DNA of 64,000 bases from JAJEFO01 sp965209045 (GCA_965209045.1 CBDBPW010000002.1:62001-126000); one strand, 5' to 3'. Shown: positions 28,107-37,405, numbered from the stretch's first letter. The notes: a model not told the origin generated them from the letters alone. Made by a program: numbers and translations.

Positions 28107-28892
28107 TCAATCTCCATAGGACTGCCCCGCCCTCAGACCCTTGCGCACACGCTGCGCGACCTCCAGGAATTCGGGCGTGTCGCGGATGTCCAGCGGACGA
28201 TCCCTCGGCAGCGGATTGTCGATGATGTCCGTTATGCGTCCTGGCCGGGGCGACATGACGACGATTCTCGTCGACAGGTAGACGGCTTCCGGAATCGAGT
28301 GGGTCACGAAGCCAATTGTCTTTCCCGTATGGTCCCAGAGTCTCAGGAGCTGTTCGTTCAGGTGATCCCGCACGATTTCGTCGAGCGCCCCGAAGGGCTC
28401 GTCCATCAGGAGGATGTCGGCGTCAAAGGCGAGCGCCCGGGCAATTGAGGCCCGCTGCTGCATGCCGCCCGAGAGCTGCCACGGATGCTTGTTCTCGAAA
28501 CCCGACAGTTCCACCAGTTCAAGCACGCGATTGACGCGGTCAGCCATCTCCGACCTGGAATAGCCCATGATCTCCAGGGGCAGGCGCACGTTTCCGGCAA
28601 TCGTTCGCCAAGGATACAGACCCGCCTCCTGGAACACGTAGCCGTATGCACGGTCGCGGCGCGCCTCGTCCGGACTCATGCCATTGACCCGAACCTCGCC
28701 GCCCGTCGGCTTTTCAAGCCCCGCAACCACGCGCAGAAATGTCGTCTTTCCACAGCCGGACGGCCCGATGAACGACACGAATTCCCCCTTGCCGATCCCC
28801 AGCGTGACATCCCGCAGCGCCTGAATCGCGCCATCGCCGGTCTCGAACGTCAGGTCGAGACCATTTGCCTCTATGGCGTCAGGCTGTGACAC
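28107..28892 (-). CDS. ABC transporter ATP-binding protein (NMT1-type importer)
   Basis: This 261-residue ATPase has Walker A GPSGCGKTTFLRVVAG, Q-loop FQEAGLYPW, signature LSGGMQQRASIARAL, Walker B ILLMDEPFGALDE and H-loop FVTHSIPEAVYL. It starts with GTG and lies 23 bp after the dihydropyrimidinase gene, in the same leftward operon. It would energise uptake of the pathway substrate. Confidence 0.87.
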   Translation of the reverse strand: MSQPDAIEANGLDLTFETGDGAIQALRDVTLGIGKGEFVSFIGPSGCGKTTFLRVVAGLEKPTGGEVRVNGMSPDEARRDRAYGYVFQEAGLYPWRTIAGNVRLPLEIMGYSRSEMADRVNRVLELVELSGFENKHPWQLSGGMQQRASIARALAFDADILLMDEPFGALDEIVRDHLNEQLLRLWDHTGKTIGFVTHSIPEAVYLSTRIVVMSPRPGRITDIIDNPLPRDRPLDIRDTPEFLEVAQRVRKGLRAGQSYGD

Positions 28893-28915
28893 TTTCCGTC
28901 CTCCGCCGCCGATCC

Positions 28916-30370
28916 TCAGACCCCGCTCGCGGGAATGCCCGTCCGCTCGACGGGACGGGGTGCAGTCAGTTCCTTCCAGGACGAGAGCGCCCGGTTCACC
29001 GGCGTGTTGGGTTCACGGCGAACGAATAACCCATGGCCTTCCTTTGCCCTGACTTCGCCGTCATGGACCGCGACATGCCCGCGTGTCAGCGTGAAGCGCG
29101 GCAAACCCTTGACGTGCTTGCCCTCGAACACGTTGTAGTCGATGGCGGACTGCTGATTCTCCGCCCTGATTGTCTTTTCCTTGTCCGGGTCCCAGACGAC
29201 AATGTCGGCATCCGAGCCGACGAGAATTGCACCCTTCCTCGGATAGCAGTTCAGGACCTTCGAGATGTTCGTCGAGGTCACGGCCACGAATTCGTTCGGC
29301 GTCAGCCGTCCGGTGTTGACGCCGTGCGTCCAGAGCATCGGCATCCGGTCTTCCAGCCCGCCGGTGCCGTTGGGGATCTTGGTGAAGTCGCCGACGCCGT
29401 AGCGCTTCTGCTCGGTCGTGAAAGCGCAGTGATCGGTTGCAACGACCGAGAGCGAGCCGCTCTGCAGGCCAGCCCACAGCGAATCCTGGTGCTTGCCGTT
29501 CCGAAAGGGCGGCGACATCACGCGGCGTGCGGCGTGATCCCAGTCCGCATTGAAATACTCCGACTCGTCCAGCGTGAGATGCTGGATCAGCGGCTCGCCC
29601 CAGACCCTCTTGCCCTGCTGCCGTGCACGCCGGATCGCTTCGTGCGCCTCCTCGCAGGACGTGTGCACGACATAGAGCGGGACGCCCGCCATGTCGGCGA
29701 TCATGATGGCGCGGTTCGTGGCCTCGCCCTCGACCTGCGCGGGCCGGGAATAGGCGTGTGCCTCCGGACCGGTGTTGCCCTCGGCCATCAGCTTGGCCTG
29801 CAGTTCCGCCACGACATCACCGTTTTCGGCGTGCACCAGCGCAATGCCGCCAAGCTCGGCGAGCCGCTTGAACGACGCGTACATCTCGTCGTCGTTCACC
29901 ATCAACGCGCCCTTGTAGGCCATGAAGTGCTTGAAGGTCGTAATGCCTTCCTTCTCGATGACCGTGGCCATTTCGTTGAAGACCTGTTCCCCCCACCACG
30001 TCACCGCCATGTGGTAGGAATAGTCGCAATTGGCGCGAGTCGACTTGTTGTGCCACATGGCAAGCGCGTCATGGAGTCCCTGTCCAGGAGACGGCAAGGC
30101 GAAGTCGACGACCATCGTTGTGCCGCCGGAAAGCGCCGCGCGCGTGCCGGATTCGAAGTCGTCCGAACTGTAGGTTCCCATGAACGGCATTTCGAGGTGG
30201 GTGTGCGGATCGATGCCTCCTGGCATCACGTAGCAGCCAGTCGCATCGAGTTGCTCGTCGCCGTTCAGCCCAACGCCGATGTCCACTATCCGGCCACCTT
30301 CGATCAGGACGTCAGCATCGTAGGTAAGGTCATGGGTTACGACAGTGCCGTTCTTGATAGCTGTGGTCAT
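28916..30370 (-). CDS. hydA: Dihydropyrimidinase / D-hydantoinase
   Basis: This 484-residue amidohydrolase has the metal site motif GGIDPHTHLEMPFMG (residues 55-69), the carboxylated-lysine motif FKHFMAYKGAL (residues 145-155), and VHAENGD and YVVHTSCEEA for the remaining His ligands. It opens the ring of 5,6-dihydropyrimidines to N-carbamoyl-beta-amino acids. ATG 30370 starts the conserved TTAIKNGTVVTHDLTYDADVLI. Upstream is the N-carbamoyl amidohydrolase gene and the PreTA dehydrogenase lies nearby, completing the reductive pathway. A hydantoinase role is an alternative. Confidence 0.9.
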   Translation of the reverse strand: MTTAIKNGTVVTHDLTYDADVLIEGGRIVDIGVGLNGDEQLDATGCYVMPGGIDPHTHLEMPFMGTYSSDDFESGTRAALSGGTTMVVDFALPSPGQGLHDALAMWHNKSTRANCDYSYHMAVTWWGEQVFNEMATVIEKEGITTFKHFMAYKGALMVNDDEMYASFKRLAELGGIALVHAENGDVVAELQAKLMAEGNTGPEAHAYSRPAQVEGEATNRAIMIADMAGVPLYVVHTSCEEAHEAIRRARQQGKRVWGEPLIQHLTLDESEYFNADWDHAARRVMSPPFRNGKHQDSLWAGLQSGSLSVVATDHCAFTTEQKRYGVGDFTKIPNGTGGLEDRMPMLWTHGVNTGRLTPNEFVAVTSTNISKVLNCYPRKGAILVGSDADIVVWDPDKEKTIRAENQQSAIDYNVFEGKHVKGLPRFTLTRGHVAVHDGEVRAKEGHGLFVRREPNTPVNRALSSWKELTAPRPVERTGIPASGV

Positions 30371-30607
30371 GTTGTCCTCTCCGTTGATGCGCCCTTGGTG
30401 CCGTCCCTGCTGTTCCAGCTTGCCGTCCTGGAGAAACCGATCCCTCTTGTACTGCATTCCCGGTCATTGAACGATCTCTCCGTCACGCCATTCGTCGCTG
30501 CTGTCCGCAGCCTCCGCGACCGTTCCGCGCCCGTGCCGGCATCCCGATCGTGCGCCGCTCGAGGACACCTTCACATGCGCCCTCCGACGCTGGCCTTCGC
30601 AGGTCCC

Positions 30608-31858
30608 TCACTCCACGATCTCCGCCACATCGACAACGGCGTGAAACAGGACGTCAGCGCCTGCCCGAGCCCATTCAGGGGAGATCTCCTCCGACTCGTT
30701 GTGACTCAGTCCGTCCACGCATGGACACATCACCATCGCCGTGGGGGCCACGTCGTTGATCCAGCATGCGTCGTGACCAGCTCCGCTGACGATGTCCATG
30801 TGACTGTGACCCAATCGGTCGGCGGCTTCACGAATGGCATTGACGCAGTTCTCGTCAAAGGCCGGCGGGTCGAACTGGCCGACGATCTCGCATGCAAACC
30901 CGGTTCCTATGTCGTGGCAGAGTTTGGGAGCCCGCTCCATGAACTCGTCAACCATGGCGTTGAGCTTGTCCAGAAGATGCGTGCGCATGTCCACGGTGAA
31001 CACCGCCTTGCCCGGGATGATGTTGCGGCTGTTCGGATGCACGTCGACATGGCCGATCGCGCCAACCGCGTTTGGCTGGTTCGCCATGGCGATCTCGTGC
31101 ACGAGTTCGGTCACCAGCGCCAACCCGCGGCCTGCATTCTTGCGCATGTGCATTGGGGTCGAGCCCGTGTGGCTCTCCTTTCCGGTGACCGTGCACTCGA
31201 TCCAGCGCAGCCCCTGCCCATGTGTAACGACGCCAATGTCCCTGCCCTCGGCCTCCAGAATCGGCCCCTGCTCGATATGAAGCTCGAAGAAAGCCTTCAT
31301 CTTCCGGTCACCGATCGGCTCCTTGCCCTTCCAGCCAATCCGCTCCAGTTCGTCACCGAAGCGCTTGCCTTCCGCGTCCACGCGGTCATAGGCCCAGTCG
31401 CGATCATGCTTGCCCGCAAAGACACCCGAGGCCAGCATCGCCGGGGCAAAGCGTGTGCCCTCCTCGTTGGTCCAGTTGGTCACGACGATGGGATGGCGGG
31501 TCCTGATGCCGAGGTCGTTCAATGTCCTGACGATTTCCAGACCGCCCAGAACGCCCAGAACGCCGTCGTACTTGCCGCCCGTAGGCTGCGTGTCGAGATG
31601 GCTTCCGACATAAACGGGCAATGCATCCGGTTCGGCGCCCTCGCGGCGGGCGAACATGTTGCCCATCTCGTCAACGCCCATCGCGCAGCCGGCCTCTTCA
31701 CACCAGCGCTGGAACAGCGCGCGCCCCTCGCCGTCTTCATCGGTCAGGGTCTGGCGATTGTTGCCACCGGCAACGCCGGGGCCGATCCTGGCCATATCCA
31801 TGATCGCGTCCCAGAGACGCTCTCCGTTTATCCTGAGGTTTTCCCCGGGCGGCGCCAT
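30608..31858 (-). CDS. Zn-dependent N-carbamoyl amino acid amidohydrolase (beta-ureidopropionase type)
   Basis: This 416-residue M20-like amidohydrolase of the hydantoinase/carbamoylase family has the metal ligand motifs VGSHLDTQPTGGKYDGVLGV (near residue 85), NWTNEEGTRFAPAM and FELHIEQGP, plus the C-terminal SGAGHDACW. In this context it should hydrolyse N-carbamoyl-beta-alanine or N-carbamoyl-beta-aminoisobutyrate to the beta-amino acid, CO2 and ammonia. It is the first gene of the leftward operon, 43 bp from the RutR-type operator. The 237 bp before the dihydropyrimidinase start show no gene. Confidence 0.87.
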   Translation of the reverse strand: MAPPGENLRINGERLWDAIMDMARIGPGVAGGNNRQTLTDEDGEGRALFQRWCEEAGCAMGVDEMGNMFARREGAEPDALPVYVGSHLDTQPTGGKYDGVLGVLGGLEIVRTLNDLGIRTRHPIVVTNWTNEEGTRFAPAMLASGVFAGKHDRDWAYDRVDAEGKRFGDELERIGWKGKEPIGDRKMKAFFELHIEQGPILEAEGRDIGVVTHGQGLRWIECTVTGKESHTGSTPMHMRKNAGRGLALVTELVHEIAMANQPNAVGAIGHVDVHPNSRNIIPGKAVFTVDMRTHLLDKLNAMVDEFMERAPKLCHDIGTGFACEIVGQFDPPAFDENCVNAIREAADRLGHSHMDIVSGAGHDACWINDVAPTAMVMCPCVDGLSHNESEEISPEWARAGADVLFHAVVDVAEIVE

Positions 31859-31900
31859 GGCTGCACTCCCTTTCGCCCAACTCCCCGCTTCCGGGAGAGT

Positions 31901-31916
31901 TTGACCAATTGGTCAG
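31901..31916. promoter_or_regulatory. RutR-type operator between carbamoyl amidohydrolase and rutR genes
   Basis: TTGACCAATTGGTCAG matches the palindrome TTGACCA-n2-TGGTCAA known for RutR, except for the last base. It lies in the 129-bp divergent region, 43 bp from the amidohydrolase ATG and 72 bp from the regulator ATG. It can therefore control both the catabolic operon and rutR itself. The match is seen directly; binding is inferred. Confidence 0.8.
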
Positions 31917-31987
31917 GATCACGCTACCATGGAGCGACGCGCAGTCAAGGAATTCAATTCACCCGCTCGACGGACAACGGGTCGGCC

Positions 31988-32605
31988 ATGCCAGCGACAG
32001 CCGCACGAACGCGGATACAGGAAAAGAACATCAGCGCCATCCTGGAAGCGGCGCTGGAAGTGTTTTCGAGAGCCGGGTTTCGCGGCGCAACGCTGGATCA
32101 GATCGCTCGTGCCGCCAGCCTGTCAAAGCCCAACCTCCTCTACTACTTCGAGTCCAAGGAAGCCATTCACCGTACGCTCCTGTCAGAACTTCTCGATGCC
32201 TGGCTGGCTCCGCTGCGCGCGCTGGACTCCGGCGGCGAACCCGTCGACGAGATTGTCCGCTACGCGATGCGCAAGCTCGACATGGCCCGCGAACTGCCGC
32301 GCGAGAGCCGGCTGTTCGCGAACGAGATCGTTCAGGGCGCCCCGCACATACTCGACATCATCGAGGGGCCGCTGAAGAAGCTGGTCGACGAGAAGGCATC
32401 GCTGATCCGAAACTGGGCTGCAGAGGGCAGAATTGCCGAAGTGGATCCCTATCACCTGATCTTCTCGATCTGGGCCACAACGCAGCACTACGCCGATTTT
32501 GACGCGCAGGTGCGCGGGATCCTGCGATCCGAGCGCGCGCAGCACTTTGACGATGCTGCAAGGTTCCTGACGCATCTTTACCGGACTGCGCTGACACCCA
32601 AGTGA
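31988..32605 (+). CDS. rutR: TetR-family regulator, RutR-like
   Basis: This regulator of about 205 residues has an N-terminal TetR helix-turn-helix (ILEAALEVFSRAGFRGATL then IARAASLSKPNLLYYFESKE, residues 17-57), very close in pattern to RutR. The C-terminal region matches the YcdC/RutR ligand domain (SRLFANEIVQGAPHI and IWATTQHYADFDAQV). RutR senses uracil or thymine. The adjacent near-consensus operator and the pyrimidine genes on both sides make this assignment strong. Confidence 0.87.
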   Translation: MPATAARTRIQEKNISAILEAALEVFSRAGFRGATLDQIARAASLSKPNLLYYFESKEAIHRTLLSELLDAWLAPLRALDSGGEPVDEIVRYAMRKLDMARELPRESRLFANEIVQGAPHILDIIEGPLKKLVDEKASLIRNWAAEGRIAEVDPYHLIFSIWATTQHYADFDAQVRGILRSERAQHFDDAARFLTHLYRTALTPK

Positions 32606-32647
32606 ACGGAGCCGCCCGGACGTGCCGTGAAAGCGACCGGCGCCCCG

Positions 32648-33952
32648 TCATTCGGCTGCGCAGGCTCCCGGATTGTTGGGATGCGTCGTCCAGTTGCCGT
32701 AGTCTGCAACCACGGCCTCGCCGGTACGGGCGTCAACGGCGCCAGGTGCAAGTTCTTCCATGGTGATGCAGTTTTCCACCGGGCAGACGTTGACACACAG
32801 GTTGCAGGCCACGCACTCCTCGTCGATGACCTCGAACTTTCTCCCGGGATTCATCGCGATCGCCTGGTGCGACGTGTCCTCGCATGCCGCGAAGCAACGC
32901 CCGCAACCAATGCAGAGGTCCTGGTCGATCCGTGCCTTGGTCACGTAGTTCAGGTTCAGGTACTGCCAATCTGTGAAGTTTGGCACCGCGCGACCCACGA
33001 CGTCATCGACCGATGCATGACCCTTCTCGTCCATCCATTCGCCGAGACCCGAAATCATCTCCTGCACGATCTTGAATCCATAGGTCATTGCGGCGGTGCA
33101 GACCTGCACGTTGCCCGCGCCGAGCGTCAGGAATTCGGCGGCGTCGCGCCACGTCGTCACGCCACCGATGCCAGAGATGGGCAGCCCCTCCGATTCGGGA
33201 TCACGCGCGATCTGCGCGACCATGTTGAGTGCGATGGGCCTGACCGCCGGACCGCAGAATCCGCCATGCGTGCCCTTGCCATCGATGGACGGCTCGGGGC
33301 TGTAGGTATCAAGATTCACGGAAGTTATCGAAGACACGGTGTTGATCAGCGAAACGGCATCGGCCCCGCCCGCCTTGGCCGCCCGTGCCGGATAGCGGAT
33401 GTCGGTGATGTTGGGGGTCAGCTTCACTATGACCGGCATGCGGGTGTTCTGCTTGCACCAGCGCGTCACCATCTCGATGTAGTCGGGCACCTGACCGACG
33501 GCGCTGCCCATGCCGCGCTCGCTCATCCCGTGCGGACAACCAAAGTTCAGCTCGATGCCATCAGCACAGGTGTCCTCCACAAGCGGCAGGATCGCCTTCC
33601 ATGCGTCTTCGACGCAGGGCACCATCAGGGACACGACGACGGCACGGTCCGGATAGTCGCGCTTGATCACCTTGATCTCCTCCAGGTTCGTCTCGAGCGG
33701 GCGATCAGTGATGAGTTCGATGTTGTTGAGGCCCAAGAGGCGCCTGTCGGCGCCCCAGACCGCGCCGTAGCGGGGCCCGTTGACGTTGACGATCGGAGGC
33801 CCGTCCTCGCCGAGGGTCTTCCAGACCACCCCTCCCCATCCGGCATCGAAGGCGCGGCGGACGTTATATTCCTTGTCCGTGGGCGGCGCCGACGCCAGCC
33901 AGAACGGGTTGGGCGACCTGATTCCGACGAATTCACATTCCAGGTTGGCCAT
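32648..33952 (-). CDS. preA: NAD-dependent dihydropyrimidine dehydrogenase subunit PreA
   Basis: This 434-residue protein has the dihydroorotate-dehydrogenase-like FMN barrel (residues 1-330, with NPFWLASAPPTDKEYNV, LNFGCPHGMSERGMG and GIGGVTTWRDAAEFLTLGA). Two C-terminal 4Fe-4S clusters follow (CIGCGRCFAACEDTSH and CVACNLCVNVCPVENC). With PreT it interconverts uracil or thymine and the 5,6-dihydro forms using NAD(H). The active-site cysteine region is the GCPHGM loop. It lies 20 bp after preT in a leftward operon and converges with rutR. Confidence 0.92.
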   Translation of the reverse strand: MANLECEFVGIRSPNPFWLASAPPTDKEYNVRRAFDAGWGGVVWKTLGEDGPPIVNVNGPRYGAVWGADRRLLGLNNIELITDRPLETNLEEIKVIKRDYPDRAVVVSLMVPCVEDAWKAILPLVEDTCADGIELNFGCPHGMSERGMGSAVGQVPDYIEMVTRWCKQNTRMPVIVKLTPNITDIRYPARAAKAGGADAVSLINTVSSITSVNLDTYSPEPSIDGKGTHGGFCGPAVRPIALNMVAQIARDPESEGLPISGIGGVTTWRDAAEFLTLGAGNVQVCTAAMTYGFKIVQEMISGLGEWMDEKGHASVDDVVGRAVPNFTDWQYLNLNYVTKARIDQDLCIGCGRCFAACEDTSHQAIAMNPGRKFEVIDEECVACNLCVNVCPVENCITMEELAPGAVDARTGEAVVADYGNWTTHPNNPGACAAE

Positions 33953-33972
33953 GGCTTTCCTCCTTTCCGGGC

Positions 33973-35355
33973 TCAGCCCGGTTCATTCCCGGGGCGCGAG
34001 CTCTCGTTGACCTCTTCCTGGCCGACAAGGATTGCGTTGTGAATGTCCTCCGCCGCGTCGCGACCTTCGGCCACCGCCGTCACCGTCAGGTCATCCCCGC
34101 CCGAGGTGCAATCGCCACCGGCCCAGACGCCTGGAACCGAAGTGCGTCCGGATTCGTCAACCTTGATCTTGCCACCCTCGAACCGAAGCGCGTCCGGCGC
34201 GCCTTCCAGCGTCTGGCCGATGGCCTTGAACACCTGGTCGGCCGCCAGGCGAAATGTCTCGCCGGTGCCTTCAAGGCCGCCTGCGCCGTCGCGCGTGTAC
34301 TCGAACTCCACCTCCCGCACCGCACCGTTGCCGATGACGCGCACCGGTCGTGCATGCGAGATGATGCGCACCCCCTTCGAAGTGGCAAGATCCTGTTCAT
34401 AGCGGCTCGCCGACATCCGGTCACGTCCGCGGCGGTAGACGATGGTCACCGTCTCCGCGCCGAGAAGCCTCGATTGAACGGCCGCGTCGATCGCGGTCAT
34501 GCCTCCGCCGACCACGACGACATTGCGACCGATGGCAAGGTCGGACAGATCTTCCGCCTGCCGCAGATCCGCGATGAACTCGACCGCGTCGTCAACACCC
34601 TGCAGGTCCACTCCCTCGATCCGCAGCGCATTCACTCCGGCAAGCCCGATGCCCAGGAAGACCGCATCGTGGTCCTTGATCAGTGCATCGAGATCAAGCC
34701 CGCCCGAAAGACGCGTGCCTTGCTCCAACTTGATTCCCCCTATGCCGAGCAGCCATTCAACCTCGGCTTGCGCGAATCCGTCGACCGTCTTGTAGCTGGC
34801 GATGCCGTACTCGTTCAGCCCGCCCGGCCTTTGCCGTGCATCGAAGACAAGGACCTCATGGCCGTGCATTGCCAGCCGATGGGCGCATGCCAGCCCCGCG
34901 GGACCCGCGCCGACCACGGCAACCCGCTTGCCGGTCTTCTCGGCGCGCCCGTAGGGATGGCCCTCCTTGGCCATCATGGTGTCGGTGGCGAATCGCTGAA
35001 GCCGCCCGATCTCGACCGGACGGCCCTCGGCCACCTCCCGCACGCAAGCCTCTTCGCAGAGCGACTCCGTCGGACAGGCACGTGCACACATGCCGCCGAG
35101 TATGTTCTGGTCGAAGATCGTCCTGGCAGCGGCTTCGGGAGTGCCCGTGGCGATCTGCCGGATGAATAGCGGAATGTCGATTGTGGTTGGACAAGCGGTC
35201 ACGCATGGTGCGTCGTGACAGAAATAGCAGCGGTCCGCTGCAACCAGCGCTTCATGCCTGTCGAGCGACGGATGCAGGTCAGCGAAATTCCGGTCAAGGA
35301 CTTCGCGCGAATGGCGTCCGGCGGCTATTCCAGGCGTCAGCGGATTGTTGGCCAT
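33973..35355 (-). CDS. preT: NAD-dependent dihydropyrimidine dehydrogenase subunit PreT
   Basis: This 460-residue FAD/NAD and Fe-S subunit has an N-terminal cluster domain (CYFCHDAPCVTACPT and CARACPTESLCEEAC, residues 37-105). A first dinucleotide motif, VAVVGAGPAGLACAHRLA, lies near residue 135 and a second, NVVVVGGGMTAIDAAVQ, near residue 275. ATG 35355 is used; the frame is open 16 codons further. It passes electrons from NADH to PreA. A weaker RutR-type palindrome lies 57 bp upstream. Confidence 0.92.
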   Translation of the reverse strand: MANNPLTPGIAAGRHSREVLDRNFADLHPSLDRHEALVAADRCYFCHDAPCVTACPTTIDIPLFIRQIATGTPEAAARTIFDQNILGGMCARACPTESLCEEACVREVAEGRPVEIGRLQRFATDTMMAKEGHPYGRAEKTGKRVAVVGAGPAGLACAHRLAMHGHEVLVFDARQRPGGLNEYGIASYKTVDGFAQAEVEWLLGIGGIKLEQGTRLSGGLDLDALIKDHDAVFLGIGLAGVNALRIEGVDLQGVDDAVEFIADLRQAEDLSDLAIGRNVVVVGGGMTAIDAAVQSRLLGAETVTIVYRRGRDRMSASRYEQDLATSKGVRIISHARPVRVIGNGAVREVEFEYTRDGAGGLEGTGETFRLAADQVFKAIGQTLEGAPDALRFEGGKIKVDESGRTSVPGVWAGGDCTSGGDDLTVTAVAEGRDAAEDIHNAILVGQEEVNESSRPGNEPG

Positions 35356-35411
35356 GTGACAGGCTCCGTCGCGACTTGTTTCACGCAGCACAGAATGCCA
35401 CAATCAGATAT

Positions 35412-35427
35412 TTTATCAATTGGTAAA
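35412..35427. promoter_or_regulatory. Degenerate RutR-type operator upstream of preT
   Basis: TTTATCAATTGGTAAA is a near-palindrome with the same n2 spacing and TGG half-site core as the operator at 31901. It is 57 bp upstream of the preT ATG in an AT-rich promoter-like stretch. It would place preTA in the same regulon; the match is weaker, so the call is tentative. Confidence 0.55.
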
Positions 35428-35594
35428 TTTTTGGCCCGCTCGGTCAAGTGACTCGCGGCAATGTCACGCCGCATCAGCGGATTCGATCTTCAGCGTGCAT
35501 GAAGTTGAGATCACGGGCGGGCGTGACACAGATGACCAAGCCTTTGCCTTGCTCTCCGCGTGCTGGCCAGCAGCCAAGCCCCATGGTGACCGAC

Positions 35595-35638
35595 AAGCGT
35601 ACGGAGCTTCTGCAAGAAGCGTACGGAGCTTCTGCAAG
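35595..35638. repeat. Perfect 22-bp tandem direct repeat
   Basis: Two adjacent identical copies of a 22-bp unit (beginning AAGCGTACGGAGC, copies at 35595-35616 and 35617-35638) lie in the 382-bp intergenic region between preT and fhs. No gene is supportable in this region. It could be a recent slippage duplication or a tandem binding site. Confidence 0.8.
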
Positions 35639-35737
35639 TGTGCGCAGCAATGCCGTTCAACGGATGTCCACCCGCATTTTCCGCTGTGCCGATGCCATGT
35701 CTTGTCGCGACCGGCGCATCAAAGGGAATCCGGACTT

Positions 35738-37405
35738 CTAGAAGAGACCTTCGATCTCGCCCGCATCGTTGAGGCAAATGGACTCGGCAGCCGGGACGCG
35801 CGGCAGGCCCGGCATCGTCATGATCTCGCCGCAGATCACGACAATGAACCCTGCCCCGGCCGAAAGGCGCACTTCCCGAACAGGAAGGCCGTGACCAGTT
35901 GGAGCGCCGCGTCGGCTGGGATCGGTCGTGAAGGAATACTGGGTCTTGGCCATGCACACCGGCAGGCTTCCATAGCCCTGCTCTTCCCAGAGCTTGAGCT
36001 GGTCCCGGATCTTTTGATCGGCCAGGACCTCGTCTGCACGATAGATGCGCTTTGCGACGGTTTCGATCTTCTCGAACAGGGGCATCTCGTCGGGATAAAG
36101 CGGTGCGTATTGCGTGTCTTTCTGATCGATTGTCTCGACAACCTTCCGCGCCAATTCGGCCGAGCCCTTCGAGCCGTCAGCCCAGTGCCTGGACACCACG
36201 GCTTCTGATCCGTGCCCTTTCACATAGTTCACCACCTCCTGCACTTCGGCATCGGTGTCCGCCACGAAATGATTGATCGCGACGACGGCAGGCACGCCAA
36301 ACTGCTTGATGTTCTCAAGGTGCCGTCCCAAGTTGGCGCATCCCTTGCCGACGGCCTCGACATTCTCCTTGCCGAGATCGCCCCTTTCCACGCCGCCGTT
36401 CATCTTCAGTGCGCGCAAGGTAGCGACGATGACGACCGCAGCGGGCTTGAGGCCGGCCTTGCGGCACTTGATGTTGAGGAACTTCTCGGCACCCAGGTCC
36501 GCGCCGAAGCCCGCTTCCGTGACGACGTAGTCCGCAAGCTTGAGCGCGGTCGTGGTCGCGATGACCGAGTTGCAGCCATGAGCGATGTTCGCGAAAGGAC
36601 CGCCGTGAACGAATGCCGGATTGTTTTCCAGCGTCTGCACGAGGTTCGGCTGCATCGCATCCTTCAGGAGCACCGTCATCGCGCCGTCAGCCTTGATGTC
36701 GCGGCAGAACACCGGCGAGCGATCACGGCGATAGGCGACGATCATGTCGCCGAGGCGCCTTTGCAAGTCCTTGAGATCCGTGGCGAGACAGAGGATCGCC
36801 ATGACCTCGGACGCCACCGTGATGTCAAAGCCGCCCTCCCGCGGGAAACCGTTGGCCACGCCTCCAAGCGACAGGGTCACCTGCCTCAGGGCACGGTCGT
36901 TCATGTCAACGACGCGACGCCAAGCGACACGGCGAACGTCGATGTCCTCCGCATTGCCCCAGTAGATGTGATTGTCGATCATCGCGGACAGGAGCGAGTG
37001 CGCCGAAGTGATGGCGTGGAAATCTCCAGTGAAATGGAGATTCATGTCCTCCATCGGAACGACCTGTGCGTAGCCGCCGCCGGCGGCTCCGCCCTTCATC
37101 CCGAAGTTTGGCCCGAGAGAGGCCTCGCGAATGCAGATCATCGCCTTCTTGCCAATGGCATTCAGACCGTCGCCGAGACCGACCGTCGTCGTGGTCTTGC
37201 CCTCTCCGGCAGGCGTCGGGTTCACGGCGGTGACAAGGATGAGCTTGCCGTCACTGTTGCCCTTGACCGAGTTGATGAACCCTTGGGAAACCTTGGCCTT
37301 GTCATGGCCATAAGGAAGAAGGTGCCCTGCCGGAATGCCCAGCCTGTCTCCTATTTCCTGTATCGGTCTCTTCTTTGCTGCGCGCGCGATTTCAATGTCC
37401 GACAT
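35738..37405 (-). CDS. fhs: Formate-tetrahydrofolate ligase
   Basis: This 555-residue enzyme interconverts formate plus THF plus ATP and 10-formyl-THF. It contains the P-loop TPAGEGKTTTTVGLGDGLN (residues 67-85), the family signatures REASLGPNFGMKGGAAGGGYAQV (landmark near 97) and GFGADLGAEKFLNIKCR, and the GHGLPVREVRLSAGAGF motif near the C-terminus. The conserved start is MSDIEIARAA at 37405, preferred over the longer frame. It lies next to the formate dehydrogenase genes and can release formate from C1 units produced by the methylamine pathway. Confidence 0.95.
   Translation of the reverse strand: MSDIEIARAAKKRPIQEIGDRLGIPAGHLLPYGHDKAKVSQGFINSVKGNSDGKLILVTAVNPTPAGEGKTTTTVGLGDGLNAIGKKAMICIREASLGPNFGMKGGAAGGGYAQVVPMEDMNLHFTGDFHAITSAHSLLSAMIDNHIYWGNAEDIDVRRVAWRRVVDMNDRALRQVTLSLGGVANGFPREGGFDITVASEVMAILCLATDLKDLQRRLGDMIVAYRRDRSPVFCRDIKADGAMTVLLKDAMQPNLVQTLENNPAFVHGGPFANIAHGCNSVIATTTALKLADYVVTEAGFGADLGAEKFLNIKCRKAGLKPAAVVIVATLRALKMNGGVERGDLGKENVEAVGKGCANLGRHLENIKQFGVPAVVAINHFVADTDAEVQEVVNYVKGHGSEAVVSRHWADGSKGSAELARKVVETIDQKDTQYAPLYPDEMPLFEKIETVAKRIYRADEVLADQKIRDQLKLWEEQGYGSLPVCMAKTQYSFTTDPSRRGAPTGHGLPVREVRLSAGAGFIVVICGEIMTMPGLPRVPAAESICLNDAGEIEGLF

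Noticed and set aside
29033..32605. Very long plus-strand open frame (about 1190 codons) across the pyrimidine operon
   Set aside because: It is the antisense of dihydropyrimidinase and carbamoyl amidohydrolase and has no domain except where it enters the real rutR gene at 31988. High GC leaves opposite frames open.
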